A stretch of 64,000 nucleotides of DNA from the NCBI RefSeq assembly GCF_014651995.1, contig NZ_BMXY01000001.1:1364001-1428000 (forward strand), read 5' to 3'. The position numbers and the translations under genes are program-made. The notes under the pieces were generated by a model, which was given only the letters and a program-made list of their open reading frames with translations, did not search any database and was not told where the DNA came from. Each line of letters opens with the position of its first letter. Position 1 is the first letter of the stretch. The DNA comes from Cognatilysobacter xinjiangensis (lineage in GTDB: Bacteria; Pseudomonadota; Gammaproteobacteria; Xanthomonadales; Xanthomonadaceae). This document shows, one piece after another, positions 44,920 to 53,259 of the stretch.

Positions 44920-45603
44920 TCAGGGCACGCCCAGCAACGTCAGCACCGCCTTCGCCGCCGCTTCCGACGACGCCGGGTTCTGCCCCGTCACGAGGTTGCC
45001 GTCGGTGATCACGTGGCTCGCCCAGTCGGCCTTCTTCTCGTAGCGGCCGCCGTTGGCCTTGAGCATGTCCTCGACGAGGAACGGCACCACGTCGGTCAGG
45101 CCCACCGCGGCCTCTTCGGAATTGGTGAAACCGGTGACGCGGCGGCCCCGCACGAGTGGCGCTTCGTCGATGCCCTTCGCATGGCGCAACACGCCGGGCG
45201 CGTGGCAGACCAGCGCGACGGGCTTGACCGCGGCGTAGGTCGATTCGATCAGCGCGATGGAATCGTGGTCTTCGGCGAGGTCCCACAGCGGGCCGTGGCC
45301 GCCGGGGTAGAACACGGCGTCGTACTCGCTGGCCTGCACGTCGACGAGGCGCCCGGTGTGGGCGAGCGCCTTCTGCGCGTCGGGATCCTTGCGGAAGCGC
45401 TCGGTGGCGGGCGTCTGCGCGTCGGGCTCGTCGCTCTTGGGGTCCAGCGGCGGCTGCCCGCCCTTGGGCGACACCAGCGCCACGTCGACGCCCGCGTCCT
45501 TGAACACGTAGTACGGCGCGGCGAATTCCTCCAGCCAGAAGCCGGTTTTCTTCCCGGTGTCGCCCAGCCGGTCGTGCGACGTCAGCACCATCAGGACTTT
45601 CAT
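44920..45603 (-). CDS. DJ-1/PfpI (type 1 glutamine amidotransferase-like) protein
   Basis: The 227-residue protein has LVCHAPGVL with the nucleophile-elbow Cys, FYPGGHGPLWDLAED with the family PGGHG and an upstream Glu (WLEEFAAPYYVF). It belongs to the Hsp31/YajL-like branch with TGFWLEE. Family members act as glyoxalases or chaperones against reactive carbonyls. It stands near, but is not part of, the arsenic locus. Confidence 0.88.
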   Translation of the reverse strand: MKVLMVLTSHDRLGDTGKKTGFWLEEFAAPYYVFKDAGVDVALVSPKGGQPPLDPKSDEPDAQTPATERFRKDPDAQKALAHTGRLVDVQASEYDAVFYPGGHGPLWDLAEDHDSIALIESTYAAVKPVALVCHAPGVLRHAKGIDEAPLVRGRRVTGFTNSEEAAVGLTDVVPFLVEDMLKANGGRYEKKADWASHVITDGNLVTGQNPASSEAAAKAVLTLLGVP

Positions 45604-45809
45604 GGCCGTCTCCCTGAAAACCCGGCACGCTACGCCGCGCGCCGCTAAGCCGCGGTGAGCCGGGCATGACCGCCGCCGTCAGCTCACGCGGATCGCCCGC
45701 CTGCCGCAATTCGCGCCGCCCGGCAAACCGACGGATGCCTCCGGCAGTCCGCGACAACTGCACGCCGCACCGGTGCCGGGAACGTGCCGGTGCGACACAT
45801 CGCGCCCGC

Positions 45810-46895
45810 TCAACCCGTCCGCGGCAACCCGCGCTCGTACCACCCGCGCGAGCGGTTGACGATGCGCACCACCGACAGCATCACCGGCACCTCCACCAGC
45901 ACGCCCACCACCGTGGCCAGCGCGGCGCCCGAGCGCACGCCGAACACGGCGACGGCCGTGGCCACGGCGAGCTCGAAGAAGTTGCTCGCGCCGATCAGCG
46001 CCGACGGCCCGGCCACGCAGTGCGCCTCGCCCACACGGCGGTTGAGCCAGTACGCCAGGCCCGCGTTGAAATACACCTGGATCAGGATCGGCACCGCCAG
46101 CATCGCGATGATCAGCGGCTGCTCGACGATCTGCCGGCCCTGGAAGCCGAACAGCAGCACCAGCGTGGCCAGCAGCGCCGACAGCGACACCGGCCCGAGC
46201 CGCCGCAGCAGCGCGGCCAGCCCCGCCTCGCCGTGGCGACGCAGCACGAAGGCGCGCAGCAGCGCGGCGACGGCCACCGGCACCACGATGTACAGCCCGA
46301 CCGAGAGCAGCAGCGTGGACCACGGCACGCTGATCGACGCGATGCCCAGCAGCAGCCCCACGATCGGCGCGAACGCGAACACCATGATCAGGTCGTTGAT
46401 GGCCACCTGGCTCAGCGTGAACTGCGGCTCGCCGTCGCAGAGGTGGCTCCAGACGAACACCATCGCCGTGCACGGCGCGGCGGCCAGCAGGATCAGCCCG
46501 GCGATGTAGTCGTCGTGCAGCGCGACGGGCAGCGCGTCGCCGAACACGTGGCGCACGAACAGCCACGCCAGCAGCGCCATCGAGAACGGCTTGACCGCCC
46601 AGTTGATGAAGACGGTGACGCCGATGCCCTTCCAGTGCCGGCCGACCCGGCGCATCGCGCCGAAATCGATCTTCAGCAGCATCGGGATGATCATCAGCCA
46701 GATCAGCACCGCCACCGGCAGGTTCACCTGCGCGACCTCCGCGCCGCCCAGGCGTGCGAACCCCGCGGGAAACAGATGGCCGAGCAGCGTGCCCGCGCCC
46801 ATGCACAGCGCGACCCACAGGGTGAGGTAGCGCTCGAAGCGCCCCATGCGGGACGAGAGCGGTGCGTCTTCGGCGGCTTGCAGCGTTGAACTCAT
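45810..46895 (-). CDS. acr3: ACR3-type arsenite efflux permease
   Basis: The 361-residue protein has ten membrane helices. LILLAAAPCTAMVFVWSHL contains the conserved Cys of ACR3 in the fourth helix, and MIIPMLLKIDFGAM and ALIGASNFFELAVATAVAVFG are family blocks. It exports As(OH)3 using the proton gradient. It lies 284 nt downstream of arsC on the same strand and is the last gene of the arsenic locus; the gap has no gene or terminator I can identify. The ATG at 46895 begins MSSTLQAAEDAPLSSRMGRF. Confidence 0.92.
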   Translation of the reverse strand: MSSTLQAAEDAPLSSRMGRFERYLTLWVALCMGAGTLLGHLFPAGFARLGGAEVAQVNLPVAVLIWLMIIPMLLKIDFGAMRRVGRHWKGIGVTVFINWAVKPFSMALLAWLFVRHVFGDALPVALHDDYIAGLILLAAAPCTAMVFVWSHLCDGEPQFTLSQVAINDLIMVFAFAPIVGLLLGIASISVPWSTLLLSVGLYIVVPVAVAALLRAFVLRRHGEAGLAALLRRLGPVSLSALLATLVLLFGFQGRQIVEQPLIIAMLAVPILIQVYFNAGLAYWLNRRVGEAHCVAGPSALIGASNFFELAVATAVAVFGVRSGAALATVVGVLVEVPVMLSVVRIVNRSRGWYERGLPRTG

Positions 46896-47178
46896 TCGAT
46901 TCGATCCGGCAGATACGTTGGGAGACCGGGCCGCGCGATCGCGGCGGCGTGGAACGGAAAGACAACCTGGCCTGGGCGCTACGGCGAAACGGACAACAGA
47001 CAACGGCGCGTGGGTGGGCTACCGCGTGCGCCTTCCATCGCGCGACAGGCGCAGCGCGAGCACGCGACAACGACGTGACCCCGCGTCACCCGCGCTGCGT
47101 TCCCGCCGGGGCAGCGCGGCGGCGACCGCCCCGCCTGCGCGCCGGACAGCGCGCGGCCCGCACGCCCGGCAGCACGAC

Positions 47179-47565
47179 CTACAACGACGCGAGCAGCGCC
47201 TTCACCCGTGCCTCGATGTCGTCGCGTACCGCGCGGTAGCCGTCGTCGTCCATGTCGCGCGGGTCGGGCAAGGCCCAGTCCTCGCGGCGCTTCGCCGGCA
47301 CCCACGGGCAGTCGTCGCCGCAGCCCATGGTGACCACCGCGTCGAACTCGCCGGCCACGTCGTCGAGCGATTTCGAGGCATGGGTCGACAGGTCGATGCC
47401 GCGCTCGGCCATGAAGCGCAGCGCCTTCGGGTTGATGCGCCCCGAAGGCCGCGAGCCCGCGCTCAGGGCCTCGACGCCTTCGCCGCCGTGCAGGCGTGCG
47501 AAGGCCTCGGCCATCTGGCTGCGGTTGGAATTCTCGACGCAGACGAACAGCACGCGGCGCGACAT
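47179..47565 (-). CDS. arsC: Arsenate reductase, LMW-phosphatase type
   Basis: The 128-residue protein has the P-loop CVENSNRS (C-x5-R, Cys9 and Arg15). MGCGDDCPWVPAKRREDWAL PDP carries the two later cysteines used by the thioredoxin-linked enzyme and the general-acid Asp. It reduces As(V) to As(III). The start is one base after the arsI stop (TGA-c-ATG), so translation is coupled. Confidence 0.92.
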   Translation of the reverse strand: MSRRVLFVCVENSNRSQMAEAFARLHGGEGVEALSAGSRPSGRINPKALRFMAERGIDLSTHASKSLDDVAGEFDAVVTMGCGDDCPWVPAKRREDWALPDPRDMDDDGYRAVRDDIEARVKALLASL

Positions 47566-47566
47566 G

Positions 47567-48133
47567 TCAGGCCCCGCAGCAGGCGGCTTCGGCGCGCGCC
47601 GGCGCGGCGGACGTGGCGCAGCCGGTGTCGCAGGCACTGCGGGTGGCCTTTTCGCGCAGCGCCTCGGGCGTGAGGTGCTCCAGCACGGTGAACACCTCCC
47701 ACTCGTTGCCGTCGGGGTCGGCCACCCAGAACTTGTCCTGCCGCGCATAGCAGCAATCCACCGACATCTCCTCGCGCGTGGCCAGGCCCGCGGCGGCGAC
47801 GCGCTCGCGCATCGCGATCACGTCGTCGGTGGAATCCACCTGCAGCCCGAGGTGCGAGAGCGTGCCGCACGATTCGAAGCGCGTGCCCGGCATCTCGTTG
47901 AGCACGAAGTTGAGCGCGGGCGCGTCCAAGTCGAACTTGGCGTAGCCGGTGCGGCGCTGGCGGCTGTCGACGCCGGTGTCGTCCTGCAGGACGGAATGCA
48001 CGGTGGTCTCGTCGTGGTAGTGCTTGACCGGCGCGGTGCCGAACAGCGCGCGGTAGAAGCCGACCGCGGCGTCGATGTCGCGGACGTTGAGCGAGAGGTG
48101 CGGCTTGCGGACGTTGGCGAGGGCATTGCTCAT
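47567..48133 (-). CDS. arsI: ArsI/CadI-type C-As lyase (VOC fold)
   Basis: The 188-residue protein begins MSNALANVRKPHLSLNVRDI. The vicinal cysteines Cys127-Cys128 in SVDCCYARQDKFWVADP bind trivalent organoarsenicals. Metal ligands likely include His12, His94 (SHLGLQ) and Glu146 (EWEVF). ArsI breaks the C-As bond of methyl-As(III) with Fe(II) and O2. The C-terminus has extra cysteines (SACDTGCATS, AACCGA), longer than the catalytic domain needs. AAGGAG precedes the ATG. It is the second gene of arsR-arsI-arsC. Confidence 0.9.
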   Translation of the reverse strand: MSNALANVRKPHLSLNVRDIDAAVGFYRALFGTAPVKHYHDETTVHSVLQDDTGVDSRQRRTGYAKFDLDAPALNFVLNEMPGTRFESCGTLSHLGLQVDSTDDVIAMRERVAAAGLATREEMSVDCCYARQDKFWVADPDGNEWEVFTVLEHLTPEALREKATRSACDTGCATSAAPARAEAACCGA

Positions 48134-48148
48134 GGCGGTCTCCTTCGG

Positions 48149-48466
48149 TCAGGGGGTGCAGCGGCCCGCCGGGGCGCAGGCGGCGCCCTGGCAGCAGTTC
48201 TCGGTGAGGTAGCCGATCAGCGCGTCCATGCGCGCGTAGTCGGCACGTACGCGGATCACCCGCCCCTCGCGCGTGTCGGCCACCAGCCCCGCCCCGCGCA
48301 GCACGTTGAGGTGGGCGGTGAGCGTTGCCGGCGGCAGGTCGAGCCGCTCGCGCAGCTCGCCCACGGCGAGGCCGTCGGGGCCAGCCTGAACCAGCTGGCG
48401 GAAGGCGGCGAGCCGGCTCTCGTGGCCGAGCGCGCGGAGGGCGGCGAGGGTCTGGTTGGTGTCCAT
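48149..48466 (-). CDS. arsR: ArsR-family arsenic-responsive repressor
   Basis: The 105-residue winged-helix protein (LRALGHESRLAAFRQLVQAG, VGELRERLDLPPATLTAHLN) ends with YLTENCCQGAACAPAGRC. The As(III)-sensing cysteines are therefore at the C-terminus (Cys91, Cys92, Cys97, Cys103), unlike the classical CVC in helix 3. It should repress the operon until As(III) or methyl-As(III) binds. It is the first gene of the operon and has its operator 2 nt upstream of the ATG. Confidence 0.92.
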   Translation of the reverse strand: MDTNQTLAALRALGHESRLAAFRQLVQAGPDGLAVGELRERLDLPPATLTAHLNVLRGAGLVADTREGRVIRVRADYARMDALIGYLTENCCQGAACAPAGRCTP

Positions 48467-48468
48467 AG

Positions 48469-48492
48469 TTCCATATTTCCGGAATTATGGAA
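48469..48492 (-). promoter_or_regulatory. ArsR operator dyad
   Basis: This is a 24-bp dyad with outer arms TTCCATA and TATGGAA and centre TTCCGGAA; eleven of twelve base pairs match. It ends 2 nt before the arsR ATG, so repressor binding would block translation-start DNA and transcription together. AT-rich sequence here contrasts with the flanks and fits a promoter. Confidence 0.75.
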
Positions 48493-48635
48493 TTTATGCA
48501 AGAGGGTGTGCCGTCGGTGCCCGCGGCCTTGGCCCGTGTGGGCGACTGAAGGCCCCCGGCCGCCCGCTCTGCCCGCGACTTCCCGGGCCGGCGCGGAGCC
48601 TCGGGGCGTGCGGATCGGGTAAAGGCGCGGCTTGC

Positions 48636-48932
48636 CGGGCTTCTTGCTTCAGCGATGAGGCTTTTCGCCTCGGCGACGAGGCTTCTCGCCTCGATCGTGA
48701 GGATCGGGAGCCTCGACGATGGAGCTTCGAGCCCGGCGCGTGAGGCTATGAGCCTCAACGATGAGGCTCAGCGCTTGGTGCGTGAGGCTTCGAGCCTCAG
48801 CGATGAGGCCCCAGAGGCTCAGCGATGAGGCTCTGGGCCGCGACGGTGAGGCTCAGAGCCTCATGCGTGAGGCTTCCGGCCTGGACGCTGAGGCTCCGCA
48901 GCCTCGGCGATGAGGCTTCGAGCCTCAACCGC
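48636..48932. repeat. Tandem array of fourteen ~21-bp palindromic units
   Basis: Each unit is GAGGCTTCGAGCCTC (arms GAGGCT/AGCCTC around a 3-nt centre) followed by a six-base linker close to ANCGAT or NRCGT(G). Unit starts are at 48636, 48657, 48678, 48699, 48720, 48742, 48763, 48784, 48805, 48827, 48848, 48869, 48890 and 48912, so the period is 21 or 22 bp. The first and several middle copies are degenerate. Because the period is seven codons, both strands encode heptads such as SLIAEAR-SLVAEAK, but 22-bp units break every frame. It is a DNA or RNA hairpin array rather than a gene. It lies between arsR and the truncated zinc-finger gene. Confidence 0.85.
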
Positions 48933-48973
48933 GAAACGCGCCGTACCACAGCCACGAGGCGCGTCGTTTCGCC

Positions 48974-49291
48974 ATGGGCAAGGCGATCCGTCTTATCACC
49001 GGGCAGGAACTCGTGCGGATGGTGCGCGCGGCGCAGGGACACGCCGCCATCACGCCTCCCGCACCCGTGGGTGTCGAACCTGTGTTCGCCCCACAGGCGG
49101 TCACGGAAGTCAGTGCGGCGGTACCGCCGCCCCGCCCGACCTGCTCCGCCGCGATGGCCCGGCGAACCAACCGCCAAACGGCCGCCGCGTTCTGGGGCTG
49201 CACGAACTTCCCGCGCTGTCGCGGCACTGCCAAGCACGCGAGCGGCAAAACCGACGTCCGCGGCGGCCCCGGATTTCCCCGCCGCACCTGA
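48974..49291 (+). pseudogene. Truncated topoisomerase-type zinc-finger / Mrr-like endonuclease C-terminus
   Basis: The 105-residue frame starts MGKAIRLITGQELVRMVRAA, which resembles the end of an Mrr-type restriction endonuclease catalytic domain. It ends in a topoisomerase C4 finger: TCSAAMARRTNR, then FWGCTNFPRCRGT. In intact fingers the first knuckle is CPxCG; here the first Cys is Arg (RPTCSAAM), so only three of four ligands remain. The catalytic domain is missing, with the palindromic array directly upstream. It is probably a remnant of a restriction gene. Confidence 0.55.
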
Positions 49292-49306
49292 CACTCTGGA
49301 GACCTC

Positions 49307-49870
49307 ATGGACCGCCGTGAATCACAGCACATGATGACGATGAGCTGGCGCAAGTTCGCCGCGATGATCGCGGTGTCCACCGTCATCATGTTCATCCTGA
49401 TGTATCAGCTGGTTTACAGCGCCGACCACGCGGTTTTCAGTGTTACCCGGCTCGTGTCGTCCCTTCTCATGGGATGCGTCATGACCGTCGTGATGCTGAC
49501 CTTCATGTGGTCCATGTACGAGGGGCGGATGCTGAAGGTCGCTGTGCTGACGGTTGCATCCGCACTGGGCCTGATACTGCTTCTGGTGAATCGGAACCAG
49601 GCGCTGGTCGACGACGTGCGTTTCATGAAGGCCATGATTCCGCACCACTCCATCGCCATCAACAACGCACGCAAGGCGGAGATCAGCGATCCGCGTGTTC
49701 GCAAACTCGCCGATCGGATCATCGAAGCGCAGGTGCGCGAAATCCACGAGATGAAGCTGCTGGTGGCGGATATCCAACACAATGGCGAGCGCGGCAGCGA
49801 GCCGCTTCCTGCGATAGCGGCCGAAACGACGCCGGCAATGGAGCAGCAGGCGCAAGACGCGGTGCGGTGA
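49307..49870 (+). CDS. DUF305 membrane protein
   Basis: The protein has 187 residues. Three membrane helices (about 17-35, 47-68, 75-95) are followed by a DUF305 domain: [20 protein letters not shown] and [13 protein letters not shown]. The HH and HExK-type residues are thought to bind metal (copper) in this family. GGAG lies 8 nt before the ATG. The gene is often found with metal-resistance loci, which suits the nearby arsenic genes. A terminator-like repeat follows. Confidence 0.85.
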   Translation: MDRRESQHMMTMSWRKFAAMIAVSTVIMFILMYQLVYSADHAVFSVTRLVSSLLMGCVMTVVMLTFMWSMYEGRMLKVAVLTVASALGLILLLVNRNQALVDDVRFMKAMIPHHSIAINNARKAEISDPRVRKLADRIIEAQVREIHEMKLLVADIQHNGERGSEPLPAIAAETTPAMEQQAQDAVR

Positions 49871-49879
49871 CGGAAGGCA

Positions 49880-49928
49880 AAGAGGTCGGTCCAACTTCGT
49901 GAGGAATGAACCTGACCTCTTCTTTTTT
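49880..49928 (+). repeat. Terminator-like dispersed repeat, copy 1
   Basis: The arms AAGAGGTC and GACCTCTT enclose ~26 nt, and TTCTTTTTT follows, as in an intrinsic terminator for the DUF305 gene. The inner sequence (GGTCCAACTTC ... AATGAACCT) recurs at 53057-53110 with few changes, so this is also a member of a dispersed repeat family. Confidence 0.6.
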
Positions 49929-50038
49929 GAAACCCTCTACGGCCAGGCGTGTGCGGAAACTGCACTCCGACCCTGGCTTCTCACCCGCTCCCGCTGCGCT
50001 TCACTGGCTGTCGGCCTCCTCGCGGTGACACTCCCGCC

Positions 50039-51349
50039 GTGACCACCCGACTGCAACGCAGCCTCCTGCTCGTCACGCGCCAGCTCTGGTTTCGCGCGGG
50101 GATATTCTCACTTGTCGCCGTCGGCGCCGCGCTGCTGGCCAAGCAGGTGGACGGTTACCTGCCGGCCGACATGCCGTTCAAGGTCAGTGCCGAGGCGGTG
50201 ACGAGCATCCTCGGGGCGCTGGCCTCGAGCATGCTCGCAGTCACCATCTTCTCGCTGAGCACGCTGGTATCGGCCCTCGCTGCGGCGACCAGCGGCGTGA
50301 CCCCACGTGCGCGCGGGCTGCTGCAGGGCGACCGCGCCGCGCTCAATGCGCTTTCCACGTTCCTCGGCGCCTTCCTCTTCAGCCTCGTCGGCATGATCGC
50401 GCTCCAGACCGGCTACTACGGGGAGCGGGGCCGCCTGGTGCTCTTCGTCGCCACGCTCGGCATGGTGGCGGTCGTGGTGGTCACCCTCGTGCGGTGGATC
50501 GACCATGTATCGAGCCTGGGCGGCGTGACCGAGACCGCGGAGCGGATCGAGGAGGTGGCCGCGGGCGCTCTTGCCGATCGCGCCCGCCGCCCGTACCTGG
50601 GCGCGCAACCGTTTCCCGGGGCGACACCGCAGGGCAGCCCCGTGCTCGCGCCATCGACCGGCTACCTGCAGCATGTCGACGCAGCAAAACTGCAGGCGAT
50701 CGCCGAGGAACGCGGGGCACGCATCTACGTGCTGGCGCTGCCGGGCACGTTCCTCACTACGGCGACGCGCGTCGCGATAGTTGAACGCGAGGCCGGCGAG
50801 CCATGCGACGACGGGATGGCGAAGCGCATCCGCGCTGCGCTGACCGTGGCGCACAGCCGCTCTTTCGACCAGGACCCGCGCTTCGGCCTGCTCGTGCTCT
50901 CGGAAATCGCCAGTCGCGCGCTATCGCCGGCGGTGAACGATCCCGGCACCGCGATCGGCGTGATCGGCCGCAGCCTGCGCCTGCTCCTCGACTTCGACCC
51001 CGCGAGGGAGTCCGCGCCCGAATTCGACCGGGTCTTCGCGCCCGCGATCGACCCGGACGATCTTGTAACCGACGCCTTCGCCGCGATCGCCCGCGACGGC
51101 GCATCCAACCCGGATGTCGGCCTGCGCCTCCAGAAGGCCCTGCATGCCCTCGTCACCGAAGGGGCGACTGGCGTCTCCCAAGCCGCAGCGCGCCTGTCGA
51201 CCTACGCAATGCTGCTGGCGCGCGATGCATTGCAGTCGCTGCACGACATGCCGCGCCTGGCCGATGTCGCCGACGCCATCGCGCGCGACGCTGCCGCGCG
51301 CCACGCAGCACCGGGCGGAACGGGCCAACCGACGTCCCCGCGAAATTGA
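50039..51349 (+). CDS. DUF2254 membrane protein
   Basis: The 436-residue protein has four membrane helices (about 18-35, 50-75, 105-125, 135-155). The block SSMLAVTIFSLSTLVSALAA and the family segment TPRARGLLQGDRAALNALST are typical of DUF2254, as is LSPAVNDPGTAIGVIGRSLR. Function is unknown. The start is GTG at 50039 (VTTRLQRS); GTG at 50024 is an alternative, and neither has a good ribosome site. The DNA just upstream holds another dispersed-repeat piece (aaactgcactccgaccctgg, 49957-49976). Confidence 0.82.
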   Translation: MTTRLQRSLLLVTRQLWFRAGIFSLVAVGAALLAKQVDGYLPADMPFKVSAEAVTSILGALASSMLAVTIFSLSTLVSALAAATSGVTPRARGLLQGDRAALNALSTFLGAFLFSLVGMIALQTGYYGERGRLVLFVATLGMVAVVVVTLVRWIDHVSSLGGVTETAERIEEVAAGALADRARRPYLGAQPFPGATPQGSPVLAPSTGYLQHVDAAKLQAIAEERGARIYVLALPGTFLTTATRVAIVEREAGEPCDDGMAKRIRAALTVAHSRSFDQDPRFGLLVLSEIASRALSPAVNDPGTAIGVIGRSLRLLLDFDPARESAPEFDRVFAPAIDPDDLVTDAFAAIARDGASNPDVGLRLQKALHALVTEGATGVSQAAARLSTYAMLLARDALQSLHDMPRLADVADAIARDAAARHAAPGGTGQPTSPRN

Positions 51350-51496
51350 GGTGGGCGGTCGGTAGACCGCCGCGACGCCGCCGGACGAATCCGGTCTTCG
51401 CATGCGCGCATGCCTTGCTCGTGTTTCGGCCGGTGCAGATGCGGCGGCGAGCATCGCATCGGGTGCACGGCCCGCCCCCGTCGGTCAGGCACGCAA

Positions 51497-51525
51497 AGAA
51501 AAAGCGCGCCGAAGCGCGCCTTTTC
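51497..51525 (-). terminator. Intrinsic terminator of the csbD-type gene
   Basis: The stem GCGCGC-cgaa-GCGCGC is flanked by AAAAA and CTTTT. On the minus strand the stem is followed by TTTTTCTTT, about 20-25 nt beyond the csbD-type stop codon. Confidence 0.75.
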
Positions 51526-51545
51526 CGACTTTCCGACTCGAGTGC

Positions 51546-51737
51546 TCAGCGGCGCGAGTCGCGCTCGCTCGACCTCACGTCGTCCTGGGCACGACCCACG
51601 CTGCGCTCGACCTTACCGGCATTCTTTTCGAGATTGCCTTCGAGCTGCTGCGAGCGGTCACCCGTCAACTTGCCGGTCGCTTCCTTGACCGAACCCTTCA
51701 CTTCATGGCCCATGCCATCGGTGCGCTTGCTGTCCAT
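51546..51737 (-). CDS. CsbD-family stress protein
   Basis: The 63-residue protein is charged and probably disordered: GMGHEVKGSVKEATGKLTGD and LEGNLEKNAGKVERSVGRAQ are the CsbD repeats. AGGAGA lies 8 nt before the ATG at 51737. Members accumulate under stress; no enzyme activity is known. A terminator follows. Confidence 0.9.
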   Translation of the reverse strand: MDSKRTDGMGHEVKGSVKEATGKLTGDRSQQLEGNLEKNAGKVERSVGRAQDDVRSSERDSRR

Positions 51738-52122
51738 GGTGTCTTCTCCTCTGTGATGCCGCAGGAGCGCGACAACCACATCCTCTCAAATGCGGCGTTA
51801 GACACGAGTGATCGCCGTGATGCCGAATTTATAGGGACTTTGCACGGGTTCAGATAAAACGCCGAGCGTTGTCGAGCGAGCAAAACGCAGAACGGCATCG
51901 CGCGGATTCGATACCCCGGCCTATGAAGCCGAGTCTTTCCGCATCGACGAAACGAACCTGATGACTTGCCCGACCAGGGCACGCGCGATCGCGATCCGGT
52001 CCTCCGCTCAGTGCTCGCGCTGCGCTTCGAACCCCTTTCTGGTGAACACGCCACGACCGGCGCGAAGCGCGAACCCGTCGCTTGAACCCTTCCTCGACCC
52101 CGCGATGCCTACGGTCGGGCGC

Positions 52123-53040
52123 ATGGACATCTCGCCTCGCACCATGCACGCACCCATCGCACTCGCTTTGGCTCTGACGGCGGCACTCGCCGCCGGCGGC
52201 TGCCAGCCGTCGACGTCGGACTCCGACGACTTCTTCCGCGTCTCCGACGCGCCGGGCGCGGCGGGTTCCGCCGGCGGTCCGACGCCGGCGGTTGCCGAGC
52301 GCGTCGTGGTGGAGGCCCCGTCGCAGGATGCCGTCGAGCGGGACGGTGACGTCGCGCGGGAGGACGACGTGCCGCGCGACGACGGCCCCGGACGTTCGGC
52401 GGCCGAGGCCTACATGCGTCGGGACACGACCGCCGCCACCGTGCCCGCCGCACCGGCCGGCAGCGCGCGCACGGCGCCGCCCGTGGCCGACGCGCGCGCG
52501 CCGCGGGTCGCCACCACCCGCGACACGTCGAAGGCGCCCCCGCGTGACGCCACGCCCGAACGCGCGCGCGACACCGCCGCGCAGGCGCGCACGCGCGCTG
52601 CCCCCGCGACGGCGATCGACGGCGATGCACGCAGCCTCAATGCCCGTGCCATCGCACTGATCAACGGCGGCCGCCCCGAGGCCGCGGTCCCGCTGCTGGA
52701 ACACGCGCTGGCGCTGCAGCCGCGCGACGCCGAGATGCTGGGCAACCTCGGCTACGCCTACATGCTGGTGGGCGAGCATGCCCGCGCGCGGTCGCGCTTC
52801 GTGGCCGCGCTCGACCTGTCGCCGACGCGCTCGGCCACGTGGCTCAACCTCGGGCAGACCTATGCCGAGCTCGGCCGCCAGGACGCCGCGCTCGACGCGG
52901 TGCTGAAGGGCTACCGATATTCCACGCGCAAGGCATCGGTGCGCTCGGCGCTGCAGCGCGCCGCGACGCAACCGCAGTTCAGCCCCGCCTGGCGCGATAC
53001 CGCAGGCGCGGCGCTGAGCCGCATCGAGGCGGGCGCCTAA
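52123..53040 (+). CDS. TPR lipoprotein with long disordered region
   Basis: The 305-residue protein has a lipoprotein signal (LALALTAALAAGGC). A ~130-residue low-complexity stretch rich in Ala, Asp, Arg and Pro leads to three TPR repeats (LNARAIALINGGRPEAAVPL, MLGNLGYAYMLVGEHARARS, TWLNLGQTYAELGRQDAALD). The repeat domain resembles TadD-type pilus lipoproteins, but no pilus genes are near. The start could also be ATG 52144; the signal peptide is complete in both. Confidence 0.72.
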   Translation: MDISPRTMHAPIALALALTAALAAGGCQPSTSDSDDFFRVSDAPGAAGSAGGPTPAVAERVVVEAPSQDAVERDGDVAREDDVPRDDGPGRSAAEAYMRRDTTAATVPAAPAGSARTAPPVADARAPRVATTRDTSKAPPRDATPERARDTAAQARTRAAPATAIDGDARSLNARAIALINGGRPEAAVPLLEHALALQPRDAEMLGNLGYAYMLVGEHARARSRFVAALDLSPTRSATWLNLGQTYAELGRQDAALDAVLKGYRYSTRKASVRSALQRAATQPQFSPAWRDTAGAALSRIEAGA

Positions 53041-53056
53041 CGAGTCGGGTCAATGT

Positions 53057-53110
53057 AGAAAAAGGGTCAGGTCCAACTTCTCGACGAATGAACCTCGCCT
53101 TCTTTCTCCA
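53057..53110. repeat. Dispersed repeat, copy 2
   Basis: The sequence AGAAAAAGGGTCAGGTCCAA then CTTCtcgACGAATGAACCTC matches copy 1 at 49880-49928 (GGTC[A]GGTCCAACTTC ... GAATGAACCT). The ends AAAAAGG...CCTTCTTTC can pair. It starts 17 nt after the stop codon of the TPR lipoprotein. Confidence 0.6.
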
Positions 53111-53259
53111 TTCTTCGCAACCTCGCTTCTATCGACCTAGCGCCGATCAGCGCGGAATTCGACGCTGGCCCCTGTTTCGCTCCCCGCTGTTCCGTCACTT
53201 CAGAGCCGTTCCCCACCCCGGATCGCTATGCTGGCTGTTCCGCAGATGGCACCGCTTCG

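Noticed and set aside
46896-47178. A gene in the gap between arsC and acr3
   Set aside because: No frame starts with a ribosome site or shows protein-like composition; it probably holds only leader or promoter sequence.
48636-48932. CRISPR array
   Set aside because: The units are 21-22 bp apart with a six-base linker; there are no unique 25-40 bp spacers and no cas genes nearby.
48636-48932. Coding gene of LxxEAxSL heptads
   Set aside because: A 21-bp period gives heptad frames on both strands, but 22-bp units break each frame and no ribosome site leads into them.
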